A stretch of 64,000 nt of DNA from Candidatus Obscuribacterales bacterium (GTDB taxonomy: Bacteria > Cyanobacteriota > Vampirovibrionia > Obscuribacterales > Obscuribacteraceae). Under the pieces are notes generated by a model, which saw only the letters and a program-made list of their open reading frames with translations, did no database searches and was not told the DNA's origin. Position numbers and translations under genes: made by a program. Location of the stretch: positions 62,001-126,000 of the forward strand of contig JAGVKB010000154.1 in the NCBI GenBank assembly GCA_020050835.1, in the 5' to 3' direction. Below, piece after piece: positions 7,321 to 14,617 of this stretch (the first letter of the stretch is position 1; every line of letters starts with the position of its first letter).

Positions 7321-9111
7321 AAGAGGGCTCAAATAGCCGAACGCCGCCAATAGTACGCCTATTCCATCCACAACAAGGGTTCCAACAAAGTTAGTCATTA
7401 TAATTCGCCTGCACTGACGCGCTATGCGAATGGTTTCAACAAGGCGGCCTAAATCGTTTCCGATCAGAACTACGTCGGCTGATTCCCTGGCAACATCAGT
7501 TCCAGAACCAATGGCAATGCCTACAGAAGCTTCGATCAATGCTGGTGCGTCGTTGACTCCGTCTCCAACCATAGCGACACAACGACCGGCGGCTGCCAGC
7601 TTCTTAATGTACTCTTGTTTTTTGTCTGGTAATACATCTGCTGCTACTTCTGTTATCGTCAACTTGTCGGCGATACTTTGAGCAATCGGCTTGGCGTCCC
7701 CAGTTAGCAGAATTGACTTTATGCCCATGGCTTTCAAATCTGCTACAGCTCGTTTTGCTTCCGGGCGGAGCACGTCAGCTATGTGGATAATTCCCACGAT
7801 CTGCTGAGTCTTGCCTACTAGCACTTCTGATGATTCGGTGCGCATAGCTGGCAACGACGCTACGGAATAACCGTTCTCTTCGAACAAAGTCCTGTTGCCG
7901 ACTAGAACCCGATCGCCATCAAGCTTGCAAATTATTCCCTTGCCGGGAACATAATTAAATTGTTCTGGCTGCCTAATAGGAAGCCCCTTGTTTCGCGCCT
8001 CTTGAACGATTGATTTGCCTAACGGATGTTCCGATACGGACTCAACACCAGCAGCCAATTCCAGGAGGTCAGATGCTGAAGCATCGTTCAGGCGTTCCAA
8101 ATCTACGACTGCTGGTGTGCCGTACGTAAGCGTGCCAGTCTTGTCGAATACAACTGTATCAATTTGGCCTAGCAGCTCCAAGAACAAGCCGCCTTTGATG
8201 ATCGAACCGGACCTGGCTGCGCGTCCAACAGCGCCCAAGATTGCCAGTGGTGTCCCAGCGGCGATGCCGCACGCACCGGCAACAATTACCACAGAAATCG
8301 TTGCTTTTATGTCGTGTGTCAGAAAGAACGTAAGCAATGCACAACCAATAGCAAAGTACACGAGGTAGCCCGCCAGGCGATCCGCTGTCTTCTGCACCGG
8401 TGCCTTGTAAAGCTCGGCAGCTTCAACAGCATGAATGATTTTTCCAAAGGCCGTATCTTCGCCGATGCCAGTCGTTCTGACATCAAGCGTGCCAGCCTGG
8501 TTAATCGTACCGGCATACACAACTGAGCCAGAAACCTTTTCCGAGGGAATCGACTCACCCGTGATCGTCGATTGGTCAATATATGAATGCCCGGATAACA
8601 CCGAACCATCCACCGGCACACGAGAGCCAGGCTTGATTACAACTACATCTCCGATCTTTAGACTTGAGACTTTCAGCTCTTCTACACTTTCGCCAATGCG
8701 AATAAAAGCGTTCTGGGGCAGTAATGAAACCAATTGTTTAATGGCGTTTCGGCCCCGGCTCATGGTTAGTTTTTCCAATGCCTCAGCAATCAAGACAAAG
8801 AACGTGATCAGCAAAGCGGTGAAGGTCTCAGAGATTGCAAGCGCTGCGAACAAGGCAATTGACATGGATAGCTCCATGGTCATCCGCCGCTCTCTTAAGT
8901 TAGAAAAGGCCTCCTCAAAAATCGGATATCCGCCAATGAGCGTTGCAGCGATTGCTAGATAGTTGAAACAAGACACGTGCAGCCAACACAACAACACGGC
9001 CAAACCAACAAAGGCAATACGAATCAGGTCTGATTTTTCAAGATTGTGCGCGTCGTATTCGTGTGGTTCTACCGCCATAGCGGCATCGGCTTTCGTATCT
9101 GTGATTGTCAT
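7237..9111 (-). CDS. Heavy-metal P1B-type ATPase without a CPx motif
   Basis: The 624-residue membrane ATPase has all catalytic parts: TGES (184-187), DKTGT with phospho-acceptor D323, the HP motif of the nucleotide domain (362-363) and GDGVNDAP (516-523). There is no N-terminal metal-binding domain. In transmembrane segment 6, where metal pumps carry CPC, SPC or TPC, this protein has GACG (279-282) followed by IAAGTP, so the transport-site proline is absent. I recall similar pumps in other bacteria, so this is probably a subfamily trait rather than damage. It follows the RcnR-like repressor gene by 13 nt on the same strand and is surely co-transcribed. Export of a divalent metal, perhaps nickel or cobalt, is inferred from the regulator. 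Confidence 0.85.
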   Translation of the reverse strand: MTITDTKADAAMAVEPHEYDAHNLEKSDLIRIAFVGLAVLLCWLHVSCFNYLAIAATLIGGYPIFEEAFSNLRERRMTMELSMSIALFAALAISETFTALLITFFVLIAEALEKLTMSRGRNAIKQLVSLLPQNAFIRIGESVEELKVSSLKIGDVVVIKPGSRVPVDGSVLSGHSYIDQSTITGESIPSEKVSGSVVYAGTINQAGTLDVRTTGIGEDTAFGKIIHAVEAAELYKAPVQKTADRLAGYLVYFAIGCALLTFFLTHDIKATISVVIVAGACGIAAGTPLAILGAVGRAARSGSIIKGGLFLELLGQIDTVVFDKTGTLTYGTPAVVDLERLNDASASDLLELAAGVESVSEHPLGKSIVQEARNKGLPIRQPEQFNYVPGKGIICKLDGDRVLVGNRTLFEENGYSVASLPAMRTESSEVLVGKTQQIVGIIHIADVLRPEAKRAVADLKAMGIKSILLTGDAKPIAQSIADKLTITEVAADVLPDKKQEYIKKLAAAGRCVAMVGDGVNDAPALIEASVGIAIGSGTDVARESADVVLIGNDLGRLVETIRIARQCRRIIMTNFVGTLVVDGIGVLLAAFGYLSPLLAAFIHVSSELIFIMNSARLLPGKPRA

Positions 9112-9124
9112 CTATGTAAACTCA

Positions 9125-9409
9125 TTACTTCAAATAGGATCTGACTAGGGCGATCAAGTCGTCCGCTGCTTGAGCCTGGGCCTGTTTGTCCTCCGGACCG
9201 TTGCCATTCGTCAGGATATGGGAGCGGATATGTCCTTCGACAACCTCAGCCATTAGCCCATTCATGGCGCCGCGACATCCCGCAATGTGATGCAAAATTG
9301 ATGAGCAATCATTTTCTTCCTCTAGCGCCCTTTCAATCGCGTCAATCTGCCCGCGTATGCGCCTAACTCTATCTATGAGTTTCTTCTTGTCTTTAGCTGT
9401 ATGCGCCAT
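9125..9409 (-). CDS. CsoR/RcnR-family metal-responsive repressor, RcnR-like ligand set
   Basis: The 94-residue all-helical protein belongs to the DUF156 family. The start at 9409 (MAHT) is chosen because AGAGGTGG precedes it and family members begin there; a longer frame up to 9556 would run through the operator. Metal ligands can be read directly: H3, C35, H60 and H64. That is the set used by the nickel/cobalt sensor RcnR, whereas copper sensors of the CsoR type use C-H-C. The family derepresses metal efflux genes when metal binds. The gene is immediately upstream of the P1B ATPase and probably represses itself and the pump through the G6 operator at 9444-9462. Ligand identity is strong evidence, but specificity would need testing. 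Confidence 0.88.
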   Translation of the reverse strand: MAHTAKDKKKLIDRVRRIRGQIDAIERALEEENDCSSILHHIAGCRGAMNGLMAEVVEGHIRSHILTNGNGPEDKQAQAQAADDLIALVRSYLK

Positions 9410-9443
9410 AGCCACCTCTTTTCTTCCACCAAGCCAGATCATA

Positions 9444-9462
9444 GCATAGGGGGGTATCCTAT
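9444..9462 (-). promoter_or_regulatory. RcnR-type G6-tract operator
   Basis: Six consecutive Gs on the plus strand (9449-9454) are flanked by inverted ATA (9446-9448) and TAT (9455-9457). This is the form of RcnR/CsoR operators, a G-tract with short inverted flanks. It lies about 40 bp upstream of the repressor start and overlaps an AT-rich -10-like region on the minus strand. Confidence 0.6.
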
Positions 9463-9547
9463 TATCAAAGCGAAGCGAACCGAACAAAAGGCAGGACGGC
9501 GCCGCGGAAGCGAATACCTCCGCATCATATACGGTGCGGAATACACC

Positions 9548-9736
9548 ATGCCTCAAATTCTTGAGCGGCCGCCCAGCCGTGGACTGGCTTCAAAGCGCTC
9601 TATTTCGCTTAGAGAATTTGCTCTCGAGATAGAGGACCTGGAGCGTTTCGTTCGGCAGGAGCCGCTCTACCGCGTTCATGAGTGCGTATTCGGCATCCTC
9701 GCCCTGGAAAGCGAGCCTGTGGACCCGAGGCTCTAA
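9548..9736 (+). CDS. Possible small hypothetical protein
   Basis: A 62-codon frame starts at ATG 9548, just outside the repressor promoter. The product is charged with a regular central helix (ALEIEDLERFV) and no membrane segment. The ribosome binding site is poor, and a longer frame from 9401 would run antisense through the repressor start. The amino acid mix is protein-like but I recognise no family. It could be a real small gene or chance. Confidence 0.25.
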   Translation: MPQILERPPSRGLASKRSISLREFALEIEDLERFVRQEPLYRVHECVFGILALESEPVDPRL

Positions 9737-9880
9737 GTCACCCCTCACTCAATGCTTGTGCCGTTGAACTGTCCCGGTTGCCGCTTTCGCCGATCCGTTT
9801 TGTGACCAGTCCTGTACACGGGCTTCTTGAGAACCGCCTACTAGTTGCGTAAACTACCCCCAGCTCTACTTTCAGCTTAA

Positions 9881-9941
9881 TAAACTAGTAATGACCCATC
9901 AATTTTAACTAAAAAGAATACGGCGTGATAAACTAGCAATG
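9881..9941 (+). repeat. 13-bp direct repeat ahead of and across the Fic start codon
   Basis: TAAACTAGTAATG (9881-9893) recurs as TAAACTAGCAATG (9929-9941) with one change, 48 bp apart. The second copy covers the ATG at 9939. A related TAGTT-GCGTA-AACTA dyad is found at about 9842-9856. Such repeats next to a protein with an AbiEi-like N-terminus suggest an autoregulatory operator; this is inference. Confidence 0.45.
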
Positions 9942-11564
9942 GTACGGCGTCAAAAACTAATCCAAGCCCGGCACGAAAAACTAGAAACTGCGCTAATACA
10001 CGCAAAGGTCCCAATACAAATGCCGTCACCTGCGGAAAAATTGGCGCAATCGCTGGAATTGCTTCAGCAGCTGCAAGACCAAGGAAAGGTTGCTATTCGA
10101 AGTAGCGATCTCTCTAGAGTGCATCGTGAGCGGCTATCCAAAAATGGCTTTCTGCAGGAAGTAATGAAAGGCTGGTACATTGCGGCACGCCCGGATCAAG
10201 CAGTCGGCGAGAGCACAGCCTGGTATGCTTCATACTGGTCTTTCTGTGCGGACTACCTGAGAGATAGGTTCGGGAATGACTGGTGCCTATCGCCCGAACA
10301 CTCCTTAAGTCTTCTTGGAGGAAATAGGGCAGTACCTCAGCAGTTGATTGTCCGTAGCGCTAAGGGTAGCAACAATATAACCGCCCTACCGCAGGGCACC
10401 TCAATTCTCGACATTCGAGCTGCATTACCAGCGAAGGAAGACATTGAGCAGAAGGACGGGCTCAATTTGGTCACGTTGCCGGCAAGTCTCATAGCTAGCT
10501 CTCCCAATTACTTCCGCAATCATGCGACAGATGTGCGCGTTGCGCTGTCCATGATTTCTGACGCGTCTGAAATATTGCCGCGCCTCTTGGAAGGTGGTCA
10601 TTCAGTTGTCGCCAGACGTATTGCAGGCGGATTCCGTGACATCGGAAGAACTCGAATTGCTGATGACATTTTAAATACAATGAAATCTGCTGATTTCGAT
10701 TCTCGTGAGGAAAACCCATTTGATACCCCGTCTTTAGTAATTTTTGGCAGAGCTGAAAAATCACCATATATCAATCGCATCAAGTTGATGTGGCACGACA
10801 TGCGGGAGTCCATAATTGAAGTCTTTCCAGAACCAGTAGAAATGCCGTTAGACATTGATAGATATCTCGAACGCGTACAAGAAATTTACGTAACTGACGC
10901 ATACCATTCCTTATCGATTGAAGGGTATAGGGTAAGCCGTGAGTTTATTGAAAGAGTCAGGCTCGGTACCTGGAATCCAGACCACGATGCTAAGGACCAC
11001 GAGCAACGAGACGCGCTCGCCGCTCGTGGTTACTGGCAGGCATATCAGGCTGTACGCCAAAGCGTGCGGCGTGTCCTTACAAGAGAAAATGCTGGAGCAG
11101 TTGCTGACGAAGACCACGGCAACTGGTACAGAGAATTGTTTTCTCCGAGTGTGTCAGCTGGCATTCTGCGACCTGCTGACCTTGCTGGATATCGAAGTGG
11201 ACAAGTTTACATCCGACTTTCTTCGCATGTGCCACCAAGCGCAGAGGCCGTACGAGATATGATGCCCACGCTTTTTGAACTGCTACGCAGTGAAAAGGAG
11301 CCGGCCGTCAGGGTTGTCTTAGGGCATTTCATGTTTGTCTATATACATCCGTACATGGACGGCAACGGTAGAACTGGCCGATTCATGATGAATCTTATGC
11401 TTGCATCCGGCGGATATCCCTGGACGGTGATACCGGTTGAACGTCGTACAGACTATCTACGCGCGCTGGAAACAGCGAGCATTGAGCAGGACATTGGTCC
11501 GTTTGCCAGCTTCATATCGGGACTCGTCCGGAAGGCAATTGAAGGCAAGCCGGAAGCAAAATAA
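9939..11564 (+). CDS. Fic-domain AMP-transferase with AbiEi-like N-terminal region
   Basis: The 541-residue protein ends in a Fic domain. The core motif HPYMDGNGRTGR begins near residue 470 and matches H-x-F/Y-x-D/E-G-N-G-R-x-x-R, so the catalytic His, the nucleotide-binding loop and the final Arg are all present. The inhibitory helix motif SLSIEG (about 324-329) matches S/T-x-x-x-E-G, so the enzyme should be held off by its own Glu. The N-terminal part (about 30-240) opens with a winged-helix-like segment and a basic G-W-Y turn, resembling the AbiEi antitoxin DNA-binding domain plus its following domain. The start has no clear ribosome binding site; ATG at 10020 is an alternative that would remove 27 residues. 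A stress or defence role is inferred. Confidence 0.8.
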   Translation: MVRRQKLIQARHEKLETALIHAKVPIQMPSPAEKLAQSLELLQQLQDQGKVAIRSSDLSRVHRERLSKNGFLQEVMKGWYIAARPDQAVGESTAWYASYWSFCADYLRDRFGNDWCLSPEHSLSLLGGNRAVPQQLIVRSAKGSNNITALPQGTSILDIRAALPAKEDIEQKDGLNLVTLPASLIASSPNYFRNHATDVRVALSMISDASEILPRLLEGGHSVVARRIAGGFRDIGRTRIADDILNTMKSADFDSREENPFDTPSLVIFGRAEKSPYINRIKLMWHDMRESIIEVFPEPVEMPLDIDRYLERVQEIYVTDAYHSLSIEGYRVSREFIERVRLGTWNPDHDAKDHEQRDALAARGYWQAYQAVRQSVRRVLTRENAGAVADEDHGNWYRELFSPSVSAGILRPADLAGYRSGQVYIRLSSHVPPSAEAVRDMMPTLFELLRSEKEPAVRVVLGHFMFVYIHPYMDGNGRTGRFMMNLMLASGGYPWTVIPVERRTDYLRALETASIEQDIGPFASFISGLVRKAIEGKPEAK

Positions 11565-11853
11565 CCTGCATGCAATCGTTGAGCAGAACGAAATCAACAT
11601 ACCGAAGATCTATTGACTTAGCTTTCTGTTTATCGTCGTGATGAATGACTATTTAGCAGAGCACGTGTTATTCAGAAAAAACAGCCAGGCTGACACTCAC
11701 ATGCGCTATGGAGGTTGCAACACTCGATGCACTTCCCACGACTTTGGAAATTGATGGCGCGGGTCATTCCGTAGTGTTTCTGGCCAGACAGCCGGGTCTT
11801 CCAAAGAAGACGACCAATCAATGACCAAAACATGTGCCGATTGCGAAAAAACT

Positions 11854-11926
11854 TACCCCCAGGGGAATTCGAATCCCCGTTACCTCCGTGAAAGGGAGGT
11901 GTCCTAGGCCTCTAGACGATGGGGGC
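11854..11926 (-). tRNA. tRNA-Glu (anticodon TTC)
   Basis: Read on the minus strand from 11926, the sequence folds as a complete 73-nt tRNA. The acceptor stem starts GCCCCCA, the anticodon loop is CTTTCAC with anticodon TTC, and the T-loop is GGGGATTCGAATTCCCC with a perfect stem. The discriminator is A and no CCA is encoded. The 5' half is very close to what I remember of cyanobacterial tRNA-Glu. It lies alone between the Fic gene and the radical SAM gene. The 289 nt between Fic and the tRNA hold no gene I can support. Confidence 0.95.
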
Positions 11927-12284
11927 ATAAAGCCTGTCTTAGAACAAAGGCTAGCGAATGGTCATACTAACAAGCCTCGCCAAACGCTGTCAACTTGAAG
12001 GAAATATTAGCGTCGACACTTATCAACCTGCCGTATCCCTCCTGCCATCGACTTTCCCTGAGTTCAATCCGCTTCATCTTTCCAATCGATGTTAACGGAT
12101 CTTTGAAGAGCCTCAACAAAAGCCAACTCTCATTGCGACGGCTTGCTCATGAAAGATTGACGCGCAAGCATTGGTTAAATATGCCGTCCACTCAGCTTCC
12201 TTTGACAAGCTTTCAACGGAGACGAAAGATCTTCATGGCAACTCATAGTAAGATATTAAGCCCCTGTGACACGAAGACAACTTA
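11927..12284. other. Intergenic region, no gene seen
   Basis: These 358 nt lie between the tRNA-Glu gene and the radical SAM gene. The region should carry the tRNA promoter on the minus strand and the radical SAM promoter on the plus strand. A 96-codon plus-strand frame (11995-12285) has a Ser/Leu/Arg-rich, non-native composition, so I do not call it. Confidence 0.4.
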
Positions 12285-13211
12285 ATGGGACATCCTTATC
12301 GAACTTTCAACAACTATCTGGCCGAAGTGTTCGGCGCGCGCGTCTATCGCGTTCCAATCGACGCCGGCTTCACCTGCCCAAATCGCGACGGTACGCGTGC
12401 CTTCGGCGGCTGCACCTTTTGCGACGACCGGGGCTCGGGAGCGCCGACCATCAAGCCCGAGCTGTCTGTAAAGGAGCAACTCGCAACCGGCATCGAGCGA
12501 ATTCGCCGGCGTTACAAAGCCGAACGGTTCCTCGCTTACTTCCAGGCATTTTCCAATACATACGCGCCGGAAGCAGCTCTCAAAAGCCTCTACGATGCGG
12601 CCCTCGAAAATCCCGATGTTTCCGGATTGATTATCGGTACACGCCCGGATTGCGTGCCTGACAACGTGCTAGATCTACTGGCTGAATACAACTCCCGCAC
12701 TTTCTTGTGGCTGGAGCTGGGGGTGCAATCGGTCTTCGATCGAACATTGGACCTGATCAATCGCGGGCACAGCGCAGACGAATTCTTCGATGCAGTCAAA
12801 CGCGCCAAAGCTCGTGGCCTGATGGTAGCCACCCATTTAATTTTCGGTCTGCCCGGAGAGAGCAAGCAAGAGATGCTGGAGTCGGTGCGCAAAGTTGCCA
12901 CGTGCGGAGTCGATGCGATCAAAATTCATCAGTTATGCGTATATAAAGGCACCGCGATGGAGGCTGATTACAAAGCTGGCCGATTGCCGCTTTTGGAACA
13001 GTCCGAGTATGTCCAGCTCGTGGCAGATGCGCTGGAGATGCTGCCGCCGGAGATGGTAGTTATGCGACTGGTAGCGGAAGGAACGAAAGATGAATTGATC
13101 GCTCCCGATTGGTCGTTCAACAAAAGTTTGGTACACGATCAAATCGATGCCGAATTGGCTCGACGGAGCACGAAGCAGGGCTCAAAGCTCTCGCTAATGA
13201 CCGGAGCATAG
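12285..13211 (+). CDS. Radical SAM protein, YhcC (TIGR01212) family
   Basis: The 308-residue protein opens with GHPYRTFN and carries an unusual radical SAM cysteine set: the Cys at about residue 31 (FTCPNRDG), followed by GGCTFC at 41-46. This spaced Cys motif is characteristic of the YhcC/TIGR01212 family, as are GVQSVFDRTLDLINRGH and HLIFGLPGES later on. It should hold a 4Fe-4S cluster that cleaves SAM; the substrate of the family is not known to me. The length is the family norm and no domain is missing. Its 3' end overlaps the convergent small membrane protein gene by 18 nt. No partner gene is on the same strand, so it is probably transcribed alone. Confidence 0.9.
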   Translation: MGHPYRTFNNYLAEVFGARVYRVPIDAGFTCPNRDGTRAFGGCTFCDDRGSGAPTIKPELSVKEQLATGIERIRRRYKAERFLAYFQAFSNTYAPEAALKSLYDAALENPDVSGLIIGTRPDCVPDNVLDLLAEYNSRTFLWLELGVQSVFDRTLDLINRGHSADEFFDAVKRAKARGLMVATHLIFGLPGESKQEMLESVRKVATCGVDAIKIHQLCVYKGTAMEADYKAGRLPLLEQSEYVQLVADALEMLPPEMVVMRLVAEGTKDELIAPDWSFNKSLVHDQIDAELARRSTKQGSKLSLMTGA

Positions 13212-13379
13212 ACGAAAGGCCAGGTATAAAGTGTCTGCGACAAACAGCACGCCGGACAAGGCGGTAACGGTGTAGAGCACGCGTGTGACTAGCACTGAAG
13301 CGCCTGATTCTAGCTCCTCTTTCAGGTCATTTTCGACCAGGACGACCGGATAGCGTCCACTTTCAATCTGAGCAATCAT
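13194..13379 (-). CDS. Small single-span membrane protein
   Basis: A 61-residue product starts at ATG 13379 behind a strong GAGGGGA ribosome binding site. The first half is charged and acidic (VENDLKEELESG) and the second half is one hydrophobic helix (about residues 33-55) ending in a short polar tail. It follows the ROK kinase gene by about 100 nt on the same strand and overlaps the end of the YhcC gene. No family is recognised. The ribosome binding site and the clean membrane helix make it likely to be real. Confidence 0.5.
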   Translation of the reverse strand: MIAQIESGRYPVVLVENDLKEELESGASVLVTRVLYTVTALSGVLFVADTLYLAFRLCSGH

Positions 13380-13485
13380 GCTTCCCCTCGCTTCGTGTTG
13401 AAACGGTTCTTACATGACCATTCTCCAGCCGACTCGTGACCGGGACGTGACGAATTTGTGACAGTTTTGTGAATCGCTCAAGCTG

Positions 13486-14466
13486 TCAGCGCGTAGCGAT
13501 GCCCAGTCGCTCCTTGACCATCAGGGCCGCTCCGATTACACCGGCGTAGTCTCCCAGTTCGGCCTTGACTATCTCGATTTTCTTGGCTGGAACCCTCAAA
13601 GACCGATGCTTTGCTTGTTTGACCGCCTGCTCAAAGAAGTAATCGCAAGCCTCCACTAAACCGCCGCCGAGAATGATCCTTTGCGGATTGTAGAAATTCA
13701 TCACCGTCGCCAAACCCATCCCGAGGAAGTGTGCAGCTTGCGTTACAGCAGTCTTCACTACTTCATCACCCGCCTCGATTGCTTCAGAAAGAGCTTTAGA
13801 TCTCAAAATGCCTTTTTGCATGTCAATTTTGTCGCTGATAACTGACTCAGAGCCGCGCGTAAGCTCGCCGACGATCTGCTTGGCGATGGCGGTGCGAGAG
13901 GCGTACGCTTCCAAGCAGCCCACCGAGCTGCAACCGCAGAGCCGCCCATAAGGGTCGAGCACGATGTGGCCTATTTCGCCGGCCGTGCCGGTAGCGCCCC
14001 GGTAAAGTTTGCCGTCCTGAACGATTCCAGAGCCGATGCCAGTTCCAACAAAGATACAGACAAAATTGTCGCACTTGCGGCCGGCGCCAAAGTGCATCTC
14101 TCCCAGCGTGGCAATTTCAACATCATTGCCCAGAACGCAAGGGATCTTATAGTACTCTGTCAGCGGCTGGCTGAGCGGAAGGTCGCTCACACCGATGTTG
14201 GCGGCATAAATCAGCACACCCTTTTCGCGGTTGACCTGGCCGGCCGCGCCAATACCGATCCCGGCTACCTCCTTCAGCTCCATGCCAGCATCTATTAGTG
14301 ATTCGTCCACCACGGAGATGAGCCGCTTGACCAGATCGTCGTGCTCCTGAATGGCCCGGGTCTTCTTCTTGCCCGTTCCCACCAGCTGCCCGGTTTCCAG
14401 ATTCACAACGCCGGAGAGAATCTTTGTTCCGCCGAAATCCACTCCGACCGCAAACTTTTCAGCCAT
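13486..14466 (-). CDS. ROK-family sugar kinase (glucokinase-like)
   Basis: The 326-residue kinase has the N-terminal phosphate loop VGVDFGGTK, a second ATP site FVGTGIGSG, and the ROK signature region with HIVLDPYGRLCGCSSVGCLE. Its three clustered cysteines and the preceding His form the ROK zinc site. ROK kinases phosphorylate glucose, N-acetylglucosamine or N-acetylmannosamine in the cytoplasm; glucokinase is the most common function at this length. I start at ATG 14466, which has GAGGCGG 7 nt upstream; a GTG at 14472 adds two residues. It follows the phosphodiester glycosidase gene on the same strand by 150 nt, so the two may serve one sugar-recycling path. No DNA-binding N-terminus is present, so it is an enzyme and not a NagC-type repressor. 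Confidence 0.88.
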   Translation of the reverse strand: MAEKFAVGVDFGGTKILSGVVNLETGQLVGTGKKKTRAIQEHDDLVKRLISVVDESLIDAGMELKEVAGIGIGAAGQVNREKGVLIYAANIGVSDLPLSQPLTEYYKIPCVLGNDVEIATLGEMHFGAGRKCDNFVCIFVGTGIGSGIVQDGKLYRGATGTAGEIGHIVLDPYGRLCGCSSVGCLEAYASRTAIAKQIVGELTRGSESVISDKIDMQKGILRSKALSEAIEAGDEVVKTAVTQAAHFLGMGLATVMNFYNPQRIILGGGLVEACDYFFEQAVKQAKHRSLRVPAKKIEIVKAELGDYAGVIGAALMVKERLGIATR

Positions 14467-14617
14467 AGACACCCCGCCTCAAGGAGAACTCATTTTACCT
14501 TGCCTGGCAGTCAATCCACTTGGCGCCTTGAGAACTCGCAGACCTGATGGTCGACAGACACACACAGTCGGGCTTACCTATAAGCCGGCCCAATGTACGA
14601 CATTTGCTGACCGTACT

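Noticed and set aside
11708-11824. A 38-codon plus-strand frame just after the Fic gene
   Set aside because: Protein-like at a glance but with no ribosome binding site and no conserved context; too weak to list as a gene.
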